A stretch of 64,000 bases of DNA from Tenrec ecaudatus (GCF_050624435.1 NC_134543.1:125641475-125705474), one strand, 5' to 3'; counted from the stretch's first letter, positions 1-11,562 are shown. A program made the numbers and translations. Notes: generated by a model from the letters alone, not told the origin.

Positions 1-34
1 ACACAGTTCACAAAAACAATGTTCTGCAACCTAC

Positions 35-221
35 TCGGAGCCCTGGTGGCTTACTGGTTATGTGTTCGGCTGCCAATTGCAATGTCAGCAGTTTGAAACC
101 ACCAGCTGCTCCGTGGGAGAAAGATGAGACTTTCTATTCCCATGAAGAGTTCTAGTCTCAGAAACTAAGCAGTGTGAGTCAGAATCAACTCATTGCCAGG
201 GAGTTTGGGTTTGGATTTTAC
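35..221 (+). repeat. AfroSINE
   Basis: It begins GGAGCCCTGGTGGC, has the box-B-like region CAGCAGTTTGAAACCACC, then the GGGAGAAAGATGAGACTTTCT body and the AGAATCAACTCATTGCC end. This is the tRNA-derived afrotherian SINE layout in nearly full length. Confidence 0.9.
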
Positions 222-313
222 ACAACCTATTTTGATTAGTAGCCATCTAAGGTACAACTAGTCTATACCTGTCAGGAGGAAAGACAAGTAATGAAAATTG
301 AAATGTGTGATAG

Positions 314-749
314 GTAGGTTTGTTGTGTCAACATGGCCAGTGAACACAAGTGAGATCGGTTGAAGGGCGGAGAGATAAATGTCTCAGCGAGCCTTGCCTC
401 TCTCTCTCTTGCTCTTGGATCATCAGACCAGTGTGTGGCTACCTTGCTTGTTCTGTGCCTCCATTTGCAAGTTACACTACCTGTGGGACACCTAACCTGT
501 GGACTGTGTTGCTGTAACTTGGGGTTCCTTTAAGCCCTGCTTCGCCTGAATTGCTCCATGGAGGACTCCCCAGTGGCCCTCAAGACTTGAAGGACTGCCA
601 GTGTAGTCGCTGTCTCACAGAAGTGAGTTGCACTGAGCTATTTGTACTGCTTTATTGGTTAATTAACTGTCTATTTCTTATGCCATCTATTTAAATATAT
701 ATAAAAGTATTAGTGTCCTGGTTGTATTTCTCTAGGGCAGCCTAACACA
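314..749 (+). repeat. LTR-like interspersed repeat, copy 1 (internally shorter)
   Basis: It aligns by eye with 5285-5842: shared blocks around TGTGTCAACATGGCC, AGAGATAAATG, the CTACCTTGCTTG region, ACACTACCTGTGGGACACC, CTCAAGACTTGAAGGACTGCC and TTAATTAACTGT, ending CTAACACA. It lacks about 105 bp present in the second copy. Its length and terminal sequence suggest a retroviral LTR, but the family is unassigned. Confidence 0.6.
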
Positions 750-934
750 AAATGCATATGGAAACAATGAGTCCTCTGGACTAATGAACCATGCACACAC
801 CAGTCTCCATAACTCTGAGAACAGAAGAACTAGATGGTGCCCAGCCAGCACTACCAACTGCTCTGAGAAGGATCCCATTAGACGGTTCTGGATAGAGTGG
901 GGCCAGAAATAGAACAGAATTCAAAATCATTGAA

Positions 935-1695
935 GTTGCTGTTAGGTGCCATTGAGTTAGCACTGACCCATGGTGACCCCGTGCACAACAGAACAAAACA
1001 GTGCGTGGTCCTGCACCATCCTCACAACTGGTCCTGTTCCCGAGCCACTGACGCAGCAGCTATGTCAGTCCATCTCTTTGTAGTCCTTCCTCTCTTTCAC
1101 TGCCCTTCCCCTTTGCCAAACATGATGTCCTTCTCCAGGGGCTGATCTCTCCTGACAACATGTCCAAAGCATGTCCTTGCCTGAAGGAGCGCTCTGGCCT
1201 TACTTCTTCCAATGCACATCCATTTGTCCTTTGAGCAGCCCGTAGGACTTTCAATATTATTGCCTAGCACCACAATTCAAATGCATTCGTTCTTCCTCTG
1301 TCTTCCTTAGTCAGTGTCCAAAGTTTGCATCCATTTGAAGTGACTGAAAGCACCATGACACGGCTTGGGTCCGGCGCAAAATAACATTGGGCTAGGCCTC
1401 AAAGTAACATCTTGGCTTTCCAACATTCCTAAGAGGTCTTATGCAGCAGATTTACCTAATGTCTCTTGATCTCTTGGCTGCTGCTTCCATGAGGATTGAT
1501 TGTGGATCCAAGCAAGACAAAATCTTTGACAACTCCAACCTTCTCTCCATTTATCATGATGTTACCTGTTAGTCCAGTTGTGAGGATTTTGGTCTTCTTT
1601 ACATTGAGTTGTAATCCACACTGAAGACAGCAAGGGCTTCAATTCCTCCTCACTTTCAGCAGGCAAGGTCATGTCACCTGCATACCACAGATTTT
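935..1695 (-). mobile_element. RTE/BovB-like LINE fragment (antisense)
   Basis: Read on the minus strand this is the 3' part of an afrotherian RTE LINE. Recognisable blocks are the region read on the plus strand as TTTACATTGAGTTGTAATCC (RT coding part), CCAAAGCATGTCCTTGCCTG, and the 3' UTR core that reappears at 3630, 9275, 11150, 11563 and 48890. Frames are broken and it is inactive. Confidence 0.75.
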
Positions 1696-2360
1696 AAAAA
1701 AAGCATTCTATTGGGGGCTCTTACAGCTCTACCCTAATCCCTACATCCATCCTTTGTGTCAAGCACATTTGTACATTTGTTGCCACCATCATTTTCAAAA
1801 CATTTTCTTTCTACTTGAGCCCTTGGTATCAGTTCATTCCCCCTCCCGCTCCTCCCTGATGAACCCTTGATAATTTATGATTTTCTTTTTTATGGCTCAC
1901 ATCAACCGCTTCTCCCTTCATCCACTTTTCTGTTGTTTGTCCTCCTGGGAGGGGGTTATATGTCGATCATGATCTTTGAGATAAGTTTCCTCTTTCTCCC
2001 CCCACCTTTCCCTTCTCCTGGTATTGCTACTCTCATTATTGTTCCTGAGGAGTCTATCTGTCCTGAATTCCCTGTGTTTCCAGCTCGTATCTGTACCAAT
2101 GTGCATGCTCTGGTCTAGCCGGATTTGTAAGGTAGAATTGGGGTCATGATAGTGGGGGTGGGGTAGGGAGAGGAAGCATTAAAGAACTAGAGGAAAGTTG
2201 TCGGTTTCGTTGGTGCTACACTGCACCCTGACTGGTTTGTCTCTTCCTTGTGACCATTGTATAAGGGGATGTCCAATTGTCTACAGATGGGCTTTGGTGT
2301 CCACTCGGCCCTTCCCCTCAATCACATCGATATGATTTTTGTTCTGGATCTATTTTTAGC
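1696..2360 (-). mobile_element. Tenrec-type LINE 3' end (antisense)
   Basis: The reverse complement matches the copies at 56283-56945 and 57690-58578 block by block: the AATAAAATGATT-like end, ACAAATGTGCTTGACAC, the GACAACAGAAAAGTGG region, AGGAACTGGAAACACAGGG and GGTGCAGTGTAGCA. It is probably the 3' UTR of an L1-lineage LINE; the family assignment is inferred. Confidence 0.75.
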
Positions 2361-2924
2361 CATTTACTGGATGATATCAATGATAAGGAGCAGGGTTGCT
2401 GCAGTAGCAAATATCCTCTGAGTGCACTTTACAGACATTAGCCTATTTCATTTAATCTTCTCAGCAGCCCTGCCAGGAACATATGCTGTCCCCATTTTCT
2501 CCTGAGACATGGAAGCGCTCCAGGGAAGGAAGGGGAGGGGTGTCGGTACTCTGAAGGCCTGTGCCTCTGGTGGGTGCCCAGGTCTGACAGTGCGTTAGGA
2601 CTGGTGAGCCTTATTGGACCCTCTGAACGTTTGGTCATGAGGCAACCCTGAACAAGTAGAGGACACGGCGGCTGAACTCAACATAGCACGGGGCCCAGAA
2701 CAGCAGGGATGTGAAAGGGAACTGAGGGAGGGGCAGTAGGCCCACCTCCCAGCATCCATTCCTCCTCGTGTCCCTCATAGCCTTGGCTCTTATTGCTGTG
2801 AAGTGCCGTGGACTGATTTCTGGTCGTACGGACCTGATGTGACACACTGGAAGTGCCCAGAGGGTTTCCTGAGGGAAGAGAGGCAGATCCTCAGGTCCAT
2901 CCTCATGGGACCGGCCGGCGCCAT

Positions 2925-3524
2925 TGTACAGCGATGATAAGTAAAAATTATAGTAGTCATAGAGAGCATGAGAGATAGAAGAGAGATTGAAATAATGGAG
3001 TCGGACACATTCCATGGTAGCAGCTTCACCTCAGCCTCACTTGGTGGTCTATGTGGAGAGAGAGAGAGATTTATTGGTAACCAAGGCTTATATATTCTCT
3101 GGGGACGTGCAAGCCCCCTAATTACAGGTGAAGGCATCCGTCACAGGAGAGGGTTGTGCTGTAGGTAATAGAGTAATGGGAGGGGGCGATCTAGGGGAAC
3201 ATACGCTAAAGGAAGAGGAGGGATTAAGGGTACACATGTGACAAGATGAGCGACCCTAGATTCAGGATGGCAGCCTAGCCTTGGTTGCCTTAGAGCTGGA
3301 GACTTGATGCAGCCTAAGCTTGCAGGGGAAGCAACCCACTGTCCCTAACAGCAGGGAGTGAGCCCTGCCTATTGTGGGAGGGACAATGGTGTCTGCTTGC
3401 TCTGGATGGCTGGCGTCTCCAGGGAGATAACTTGACAATCATTTACCATTAGCTGCAAGCAGTATCCTAGCTCTAACATATATTTGGGGGAGACGACTTG
3501 GGAGAAATCTTTCTGTTTCCCACA
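2925..3524 (-). mobile_element. Endogenous retrovirus LTR (class II-like), 600 bp
   Basis: On the minus strand the segment starts TGTGGG and ends TGTACA (TG...CA ends). It has a TATA-like TATATAAG at 3087-3094 and AATAAA at 3070-3075, followed by a CT repeat. One base beyond the end lies TGGCGCC (2917-2923), the start of a lysine-tRNA primer-binding site. No gag, pol or env frame is adjacent, so it is a broken provirus remnant. The class is inferred from the primer-site motif and the closely spaced TATA and poly(A) signals. Confidence 0.6.
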
Positions 3525-3615
3525 GTCTACCTCCCTCAGAGCCAGTGGGTGGATTTGAACAGCCAACCCGTTGGTTAGCAGCCAGTTAGCCATAGCACCC
3601 CGAGACCTCCTGGCT
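3525..3615 (-). repeat. AfroSINE fragment (antisense)
   Basis: GTGGGTGGATTTGAACAGCC and GTTAGCAGCC are the antisense box-B region of AfroSINE. The copy is cut at the LTR boundary. Confidence 0.7.
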
Positions 3616-3629
3616 TCCCTTCTGGCTCT

Positions 3630-3855
3630 GTTGTTGCTAGGTGCCATCCAGAGGGTTCCGACCCATAGCGACTTTATGCACAACAGAATGAAGCGCTGCC
3701 CAGCCGCGCACCATTCTCACAGTGGCCACTGTGCCTGAGCCCATTGTTGCAGCCACTGTCAGCCCATCTCCCGGGGTTCCTCCTTGGTGCTGCCCCGTGT
3801 TTTACCAAGCACGATGGCCTTCTCCAGGGCCTGGGACCTTCAGAAAGAAGCCACT
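3630..3855 (-). mobile_element. RTE LINE 3' UTR fragment (antisense)
   Basis: The blocks TTGTTGCTAGGTGCCATCC, CATAGCGACTTTATGCACAA and GATGGCCTTCTCCAGGG match the other RTE 3' ends in the window. Confidence 0.75.
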
Positions 3856-3979
3856 CCACTGTTCTGAAAGGTCACCTTTCCACGGGCCACCTTCGGTGTT
3901 CACACTCTACTGAATGGGACCACATCTTTCTACCCCTCCGGTGTGGGTGTGCCCTGGGGTGAGAAAAGACAGGTTTATT

Positions 3980-4001
3980 AAAACAAAACAAAACAAAACC
4001 T
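3980..4001. repeat. (AAAAC)n simple repeat
   Basis: Four to five AAAAC units in a row, probably an old A-rich retroposon tail. Confidence 0.8.
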
Positions 4002-4861
4002 CACTGGTAGGAAAAGTGGGAGAATGCAGGGCCCTGAATTCAGGTTGAAGTCAGGGTAGGGGGTAACAGACACCATGGCCACGCCCCTGGCTCCTGGCCC
4101 AGAGGAGTCACCTTGGCCCTGGGGCCAGGGCCCTGGATATTTTCAGCCTCCAGCAGCGTCAGCAGGGTCTGGGAGGTGACAGCCATATTGTATTTCAGTG
4201 CCCGAGGCGCCAGGCCAGCAACGTGGCTGTGGGGAGCTGACCTTGCACCCCTGGCTCTGGCTTGGGCCCCGCTGCCTCTTTGAACTCTGAAACTGGTCTC
4301 TAGAAGCAGCTTAGGGCAGAGGCATGCAGAGGGGCTCCTGCTTGGCCTGATGAGCCCTGGAAACCGGTGACAAGAAGAGTGAGCAACTTTAGCTTCAGCC
4401 AAAGTGACTGAGAAGGAGAGGCTTTAGGCCCCTTAGAAACTCCACCCTTCATTCACTCCTTTCACAAATATCCCGAGCACGGCTTCTTTCTCGGCACCAA
4501 CTGTCCTGTCTGCCCTGGGACCTCCTGGTTCCAGCACTAAAAGCTCCATGTTCCAGGAACCCCTCGGTCCTGGGTAAACTGGGGCAGCTGGTCACCGGGT
4601 TGGAAACTTTGCTGGTGATTTCTCCCCCGACCCCCATATCCATTCTCCAGCGGCAATCCTGTTGTAGAGGTGCAGACCAGGAAGCCTCATACACGCCCTG
4701 GCTGACACTGGAATCCAAGTCTGCCACACCCTCTCTACCTCCTCCCCTAGTCCCACCGGCCTCCTCCAGTCTCCTTCAGGTGATTTCCAAGAGCTGCTAA
4801 CTGGTCCCCCAGCTCCCGGCACCCCCACCTCGTCAGCTTCCTCTCCCTGCCCGCAGTTGCG

Positions 4862-4962
4862 TGTGATGCCTCAGAACCACCTGCACAACTGTTAAAGCAC
4901 AAATGCGGGGCTCACCCACCCCGCAGGGCTGGCCTGGGGCCCACACTTGAGAACCACTGCTG
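4862..4962 (+). repeat. MER5A-like ancient hAT fragment
   Basis: CAGAACCACCTGCACAACTG, GTTAAAGCACAAATGC and the terminal CACTTGAGAACCACTG resemble the eutherian MER5A element. Confidence 0.5.
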
Positions 4963-5045
4963 GAAGCCATGGCTTGGAAAACAGCTCACACCGTAGCTCG
5001 AGCCATGCAGGCTGGATGAACATCACCGTTTGGCCTTGACTTAAA

Positions 5046-5150
5046 CACCAACCTCCCTGCTGTGAAGTGGATGCTGACTCACAGCGCCCCCTATAGGTCA
5101 GGGGCGAACTGTCCCCGGGGAGTTCCGAGATGCAACTCTTGGTGGGAAAT
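5046..5150 (-). repeat. AfroSINE fragment (antisense)
   Basis: GCTGACTCACAGCGCCCCCT and ATAGGTCAGGGGCGAACTGT correspond to the antisense 3' half of AfroSINE. Confidence 0.7.
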
Positions 5151-5284
5151 AATTTTTAAACCTTAAGCCAAACTGTCCCCTGTAGTGTTCTTTAAAGCAA
5201 ACAAAAGTTTAGCCTAATAAGGAAATAATGTCTGCATGAGCATTATGTGCCTTTAAAAAAAACACCTAAAAACCCATCTGAGGT

Positions 5285-5842
5285 GGTTAGTTTATTGTGC
5301 CAACCTGGCCGATAAGCACATGTGGGATTAATTGATGGGTGGAGAGATAAATGGCTTGGCAAGCCTCACCTTTCTTGTCTCTTGCTCTTTGATCATTGGA
5401 CCAGTGTGCGGCTGCCTTGCTTGCTCTGTGCCTCAATTTGCAAGCTACACTACCTGTGGGACACCTAACCCGTGGACTATGTCGCTGTAATTTGAGGTTC
5501 CTTTAAGACCTGCTTCTCCACACTATTGGAATATACATCTCTTGAGCTGGAGACTGTCAGACCCTGTCATCTGGCTGACTGTTGGTAACCTGCCTTGCTA
5601 TTTGCTGCCTGTGCCCGGATAGCCTGAATTGCTCTACAGAGGACTACCCGGCAGCCCTCAAGACTTGAAGGACTGCCGGTGTCTCACAACTGCCACACGG
5701 GAGTGAGTTGCACTGAGCCATTTGTAGTGCTTTATAATTTAATTAACTGTTTATTTCTTGTGTTATCTATCTATCTGTATAAATATATATAAAATTATTA
5801 GAAATCTGCTTTTGTCTCACTAGAGAACGCTGTCATAACACA
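5285..5842 (+). repeat. LTR-like interspersed repeat, copy 2 (longest)
   Basis: This is the fullest of three related copies (314, 5285, 18440). It runs from GTTAGTTTATTGTGCCAACC to CACTAGAGAACGCTGTCATAACACA and includes AT-rich ATAAATATATATAAAATTATT near the end. The termini look retroviral-LTR-like; the family is not identified. Confidence 0.6.
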
Positions 5843-5939
5843 CTATCAATATGGGATCAGATTGACAACGGAAACTTAACAGATTAGATAGGAAGTTTAA
5901 GATACAATCAATTTATGTTAATGAGGGAGGAATAAATCA

Positions 5940-6112
5940 AACTCACAGTCGTCAAGTCAATACCTGACACAGAGCGACCCTATAGGACAGGGTAGAACTA
6001 CCCTTGTGGGTTTCTGAGTGTGTCACTCTTTAGGGAGCAGAAAGCCTCATCTTTCTGCCATCAAGTGGCTGTGATTTTGAACTGCTGACCTTGCAGTTAG
6101 CAACCCACTCCT
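5940..6112 (-). repeat. AfroSINE (antisense)
   Basis: GCGACCCTATAGGACAGGGT, GGGAGCAGAAAGCCTCATC and GAACTGCTGACCTTGCAGTT form the diagnostic antisense AfroSINE order. Confidence 0.85.
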
Positions 6113-6440
6113 ACTCAGAATAGGAGGGTAAGAATGTTTACACAACTCCAAGAATACTATTAATGTCCTTGAATTATGCATGGGGAAATTGTTTACTCGG
6201 TGTATATTCTGCTGTGTGTATCTTCAACAACAGCAACAAAAATAAAATAAACTCTGTTGTTGTTTTGTGTTTTCTTAAGCATTTATGGACCTCCACAGAG
6301 TTCCCTGGGTTCCAGCTTCTGTGGGTGTCTCCATCACTCTGCATCTCCTCTTTCATAGGAGCTTTTGAGATGCTACACATCTTCAGGAGGTCCCCTGCTG
6401 CTTATGGCCTCTGAGTCATTGCTCCACTCCTCTCCTTTCT

Positions 6441-6477
<37 letters not shown>
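6441..6477. repeat. (CA)n microsatellite
   Basis: About 18 uninterrupted CA units. Confidence 0.95.
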
Positions 6478-6479
<2 letters not shown>

Positions 6480-6480
<1 letters not shown>

Positions 6481-7470
6481 TGATATGATTTTTTGTTCTG
6501 GATCTTTGATGCCTGATACCTGATCCCATTGACACCTCATGATCACACAGGCTCCTGTGCTTCTTCTATGTGGGCTTTGTTGCTTCTTGGTTAGATGGCT
6601 GCTTGCTTATCTTCAAGTCTTTAAGACCCCAGATGCCACGTCTTTTGATAGCCGGGCACCATCAGCTTTCTTCACATTTGCTTATGCACCCACTTTATTT
6701 TCAGTGATCATGTCAGGAAAGTGAGCATCACAGAATGCCAGATTATTAGAACAAAGTGTTCTTGCGTTGAGGGAGTACTTGAGTAGAGACCCAATGTCCA
6801 CCTGCTACCTTAATAGTTAACATATAAATATATGTGCATATATCTATTTCCCTATAATTATATAAAATATATTTACATAGTACTTGCCGGTATTTAGACC
6901 ACTATAAATGTCCTTTGCCTCCTAGTTATTTCCTCTGTTTCCTTTTACTTTCCTCTTGTCCCACTATCATGTTCGATCTTCATTCAGCATTCAGCAATTC
7001 CTCTCGACTACACTGCACTTGATCAAGTCCCACCAGGAATCCTACACCCACCTCGCCATTGATTTTACATCACTTGTTGTTCCCTTGTTCCTGGGTTTGT
7101 TGACAGATCCCTTCCTTTTTCCACCTCCCCCTCTCCCATGTCCCCCACTTCACCCCACCCCACCCCCACAACTGTTGGCTTTCTTCTCCGGTTTGTTTAT
7201 CTGCCTATCTTATCTAGATGAGCATGTAAAAATAATAATACATACAAAAAATAAAAAAGTAAACACAAAACAAAACAACAAAAAAAGAAAAGCCTGTAAA
7301 TAGTTCAAGGTCTCTTTGTTGACCTTTAGAAGTGTTTTTCAGTTGAGTCTGATGGGGTGCCATGGCCTGGCACCAAAGTTTGTTTTTGGTATTCCTTGGG
7401 GACTTCAATGCTTTGCTCCCCTTGCTGTTCTGTTACACACCCTTAGTGTTTCGCCCTGGTGGACTGCCAG
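6480..7470 (-). mobile_element. LINE 3' region (antisense, tenrec L1-type)
   Basis: The reverse complement of 6480-6680 matches the start of the copy at 57690 (ATCATATCATTG, GGTATCAGGCATCA, GGGTCTTAAAGGCTTGAAGAT blocks). It continues into further LINE-like sequence with A-rich and T-rich tracts. The far boundary is uncertain. Confidence 0.55.
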
Positions 7471-7605
7471 TTCTTTGAACTTGAGCCAACAGCCAGCTAT
7501 ATTGCTTGCTGATTACAGGAGTTATCAGTCCCCTGCCATTTGACCTGCTGACCTTGGGTTCACTCACCTCTTTAGTTTATTTCCCTGGAGAATCCAGCCT
7601 AACAC

Positions 7606-7770
7606 AGTGGTGCAAGCATTTGATGCACTCGTGTGCTAATGGGAAGGTTAGAGGATTGAATCTATCCAAAGAGGCCTCAGAAGAAAGGTCTGGCAATCTA
7701 CTTCTGAAAAACAAGTCATTGAAGAGCCCAGGAAGCATAGTGTACATGGACATTGGAATGGTCAGTAGCA
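7606..7770 (+). repeat. AfroSINE-related SINE
   Basis: GTGGTGCAAGCATTTGATGC, GTTAGAGGATTGAATC and GGCAATCTACTTCTGAAAAA match an AfroSINE-related subtype. The copy is diverged. Confidence 0.6.
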
Positions 7771-8654
7771 ATTGGCCTGGGGGATTTGTACCCCAGGATC
7801 TAGGGGCACACAAAATAAAGACAGACAGACATGCACAGAGATGAGAAGGCATACATCAAACTCCCGTGCCCTGGTTGAGCCCATTCCTCCTCTGTGGCAC
7901 CCTCCCAGGCACAGCGCCAGTGGGAAGATGCCCCCTTGACCTGCTCCAGCTGCTCTTCAGAGAACCTGTGAAACCCACTGCAATGAGGAGCCTGCTGAAG
8001 GGTTACTGTCCTGTCAGCCCGGGGGAAGCGAGTTGTTTACAGTCAGTCAAGTTTGAAGGATGCACTCAATTGCACCGTGGCTAAGCCATGTATAATTTGT
8101 ATGTACTTGTTGGTTGGTTGTTGGTTACTTTGGGTTGGATCAGAGGGAAGTGTCCCAGAGTCTGGCCTCCCTCTCCTTAGTGGAGTCTACTAGGTCCATA
8201 CGGTCCCTATGGATTTGGAAAGAACTGTACTTTGTACCATTCAAAAAAGATCTGCCCGGCTTCCTCTTCCACCAGGAAATGGCCCATCAGTCCATTTTGA
8301 AACTGATTATTGGAATGGCCTGAGAAAGCCATGACCCAGAGGACCCAGCTGGGGAGCACCCGGGCCTCAGCTTTCCTTCTGCCGGCTTCCAGGTCTCCTG
8401 AGTCTCTTGCTTCCTCTCCTTCTCAGGGCTAGCTGAGAGACGCCAAGGTCAGGCTGTGAGTCTGAAATTTCCCCTCAGCATGTGTGATAGGGAATACGTC
8501 CCACTGCGAACACTGAGCCCACATCCTCATGACTCAGCAGATACGGCTGTTCTAAACCCATCCCGTGGAAAGTCAAACAGACAGGCCTCAGAGGCCTGCC
8601 AGCTTTAGAGCAGATGCAGGGAATCCTGGGCCCAGATGATACTTCCTCCATGAC

Positions 8655-8875
8655 CCTTTGGAGAGACCCAGACACACACACACCAGATGCATCCAGAGAG
8701 ATACCCAAATATGATCAGACACACACACGCAAACAGATGCACACACAGATCCTTAGACACACAGACACACATAGCAAAAGTGCATATATAGAAACAAAGA
8801 CAGACAGACAGGCATGCCAGACATATGCAAACAGACAGAAAGGTACACACCCAGACCCTCGGACACCAGTCAGAG

Positions 8876-8933
<58 letters not shown>

Positions 8934-8960
8934 CCAGATCTATAGAAGCAGACACACACT
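8655..8960. repeat. Cryptic CA/CAGA-rich repeat tract with (CA)n core 8878-8930
   Basis: A 53-bp perfect CA run is embedded in CACA/CAGA-biased sequence on both sides. It generates long spurious ORFs on both strands. Confidence 0.9.
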
Positions 8961-9274
8961 ACCAGAAATGCATACTCAGACATGCACTCCTCCAAAAGGA
9001 CTAGGCCAGAGTCAGAAATATCACAGATGCACTGGCTCCCTGGCAGGGCCCCTGAGTCTCCAACCCAGCACCAGGGCTACAGCAGCCGCTGGAGGGAAAC
9101 ACGGGAGAACTAGTGATTCACCACCAAACAAAGCCTCACTCCTGTGCCAATTTGATAGCTTTCCAAAGTTCAGTCATGGGAAGACAAACACAAGCAGTCT
9201 GAATTCTAACTTATGCTGCTGTCTGCTGTCCTATCAGAAGCGCACTTGTCCTTTTAGCCAGTGGAAATGTCCTG

Positions 9275-9492
9275 TCAGGAGACCAGTCCCTGGAGAAGGA
9301 CACCCTGTTTGCTGGAGAGGAGCAGCGAGGAGGAGGAAAGCCCTCAAGGAGATGGATGGGCACCACGGCTGCCTCAATGGGCTGAGGCCTAAGAACGGTG
9401 AGGCTGGTGCAGGGCAGGCAGCGTTTTGTTGTGTTGTGCATGGGGTTGCCATGGGCCAGAGGTGACTGATGGCACCTAGCAACGACAAACAC
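9275..9492 (+). mobile_element. RTE LINE 3' end (sense)
   Basis: GGAGACCAGTCCCTGGAGAA, GGACACC, GTTGTGCATGGGGTTGCCAT and the GATGGCACCTAGCAACGACA end match the RTE family 3' terminus. Confidence 0.8.
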
Positions 9493-9964
9493 CACTGTGT
9501 CTAGACCACCTTTCAGGTTCCCGGAGATAACAGCTTCTCCCACAGGTCTCAGGGCTGCTTTGTCTTCTTTAGTCCTTACTCCTTTCTAATCATTTATCCT
9601 CCTTGCTCCTCCATGAGCTAAGACGCTCCTTGTCCTCCAGGAGTCCAGCCTCAAGTCGGACACACAATAATGGCCACACAACTGAGCAGGTCCGGAGGGA
9701 CAGGCATGCAGGGACAGGCTGTCTGTCCAGTGTGTGGTCCTGCGGGCTGTTTCGACCTCCTGACAGCTGGAGGCCCTGCCGCTCTCCTTGCCATTCTAGA
9801 TCATCTAAGACAGGACTACTCCTCGTTCAAGCAGCCCACCTACTGAGCACCCACAAGCAGGGTGCAGAGCACTGCCAACGAGGAACCCCAGTCCTACCCT
9901 CGGGGAGCACCTGGCCCCCCAGAGAAGACAGACAGCCAATCCTCAGGGACTTCTTAGAACAAGT

Positions 9965-10050
9965 GTTCCATTCCAAGTTTGGGGTGCAATTCCAAGTCAC
10001 GGCTATTCCATGGGACAAGGTAGAACTGGCAGCCAGTGGATTTTCTTGGC
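9965..10050 (-). repeat. AfroSINE fragment (antisense)
   Basis: CAATTCCAAGTCACGGCTAT and GGGACAAGGTAGAACTGGCA are the antisense 3' part. It abuts a TATATA tract and L1 sequence. Confidence 0.6.
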
Positions 10051-10059
10051 TGTAATCGT

Positions 10060-10805
10060 TGAAACTATATATATATATTTCATGCCTTTGATTCCTTGTC
10101 TCCTTCTTGTGTCTTTCTAGCTTTCCCTTAACTCTAGTTAACACCTGTCAGGTCTCGAGCCTCCTGCTTCAGTTGCCCTCCCTTCCCCTCTCCCTGCCCC
10201 CTTTGGTAACTTCCAGTCTGTTCCTTTGGTATGATGGTCTTTCTTTGTTCTGTTCCCCCCCCCCTTATAACAGTGGTCTCATACAATATACAATATCTGT
10301 CCTTCTGTCATTGGCGCACGATGTGCTCCAGGTCAATCCCATGCCATGAGGTGCTTTGAGGTTTTGCCATTATTTTCTAGTGTATAGTATTCCGTTGTCT
10401 GTATATACCAATTCTTCTACTGATGGGCATTTAGGTTGCTTCCATCCTTCTGTGACAGTAAACAGTGCAGTGATGAATGTGGGTATGCGTAGGTCTTATA
10501 ACTTTTACTTCTTTAGGATATATAACCAAGAAAGGGATTGCTGGATTGTATGGAATTCCTATTCCCAGTTGTTTGAAGTAGTACCATCTCATGTCCCACA
10601 GTGATTGCACATATTTACAGACACATCAGCAGTATGTGAAGGTTCCAATCTCTCTACAGCCTCCCAGAGTTAATTGTTCTCTGATTTATTATTATTATTA
10701 GGCTGCCATTGTCAGTGTAGGGTGGTGTCTCATAATTACTGTGATTTGCATTTCCCAAATGGCTAGTGATCACGAGCATTTCTCATATGTTTACTAGTCA
10801 TTTGG
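10060..10805 (-). mobile_element. L1 3'-region fragment (antisense)
   Basis: The plus strand reads like reverse-complemented mammalian L1: TACTGATGGGCATTTAGGTT, AAAGGGATTGCTGGATTGTA, GTGTCTCATAATTACTG and ATTTGCATTTCCCAAATGGC. Frames are broken. Confidence 0.75.
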
Positions 10806-10829
10806 ATGTCATCAGTCAATGCTCATGAA

Positions 10830-11390
10830 AACAGCAGTCAAGAGGTCAAAAGATGTGTTGCAGTAGGTAAATCTGCTGCACACAATTTGCCTGCTGCTCC
10901 TTCAATATGGAAAACCAAGAATGTTACTTTGAGGATTAAGGTACCCCTTCCCCAAGCCACGGTATTTTCAGTTGCATCCTATGCCTGTGAAAGTTTGATA
11001 TTGAATAAGGAAGACAGAAGAGCAATCGATATATTTGAATTGTGGCGAAGAATATTGAAATTATCATGGACTGCTAAAAGGACCAATGATCTATCTTGGA
11101 AGGAGTACGGCCAGAGTGCTTCTTAGAGGCAAGGATGGTGAGACTTCATCTCATAGACTTTAGGCATGTCAGGAGAGGCCAGCCCCTGGAGGAGGACACC
11201 GTGCTTGGTAAAGTGGGAGGCAGTGGCAGAGAGGAAGACGCTCAGAAGTGGGATTGGCACTGGCGTTGTAATAATGGGCTCAGGCATAGGAACAATTGTG
11301 AGGATGGCACAGAATTGGACAGTTTCATTCTGTTATCCATAGGTTGATATGGGTCAAAAGCAACTGGATGGCACTTAATAAAAACAACAA
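10830..11390 (+). mobile_element. RTE/BovB-like LINE 3' fragment (sense) with RT C-terminal coding remnant
   Basis: An open stretch at 10806-11126 includes YACESLILNKEDRRAIDIFE and RILKLSWTAKRTND, which resembles the end of the RTE/BovB reverse-transcriptase protein. The frame breaks afterwards. The 3' UTR core (GGAGAGGCCAGCCCCTGGAG and following) continues to 11390. It abuts antisense L1 at about 10805. Confidence 0.8.
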
Positions 11391-11562
11391 TCCCCAAAAT
11401 AAGACACTCGTGTGGTCAGCCAACAGTCCAAGTCTTCTGTTCACTTCTTCAGTGTACACCTTTAGAGGCCAAAGAGACAGGTGTTGGATGAAACGACAAA
11501 ACAGCAGTAGCCCCCCTCCCTGCATCCTGACTCCAGGCCGGGCCTGTCTCCGGCCTCCCCAG

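Noticed and set aside
2635..3137. Minus-strand ORFs of 115-126 aa
   Set aside because: They lie in the retroviral LTR and its flank and do not correspond to a viral or host protein.
8605..8955. Cys/Val-rich minus-strand ORFs resembling a cysteine-rich membrane protein
   Set aside because: They are translations of the (TG)n strand of the same microsatellite.
8614..9465. 283-aa plus-strand ORF
   Set aside because: It reads through a CA/CAGA-rich tract (His/Thr repeats) and then an RTE 3' end, and has no protein-like composition or family match.
10806..11126. 106-aa plus-strand ORF as a host gene
   Set aside because: It is a decayed RTE/BovB reverse-transcriptase remnant, recorded as a mobile element.
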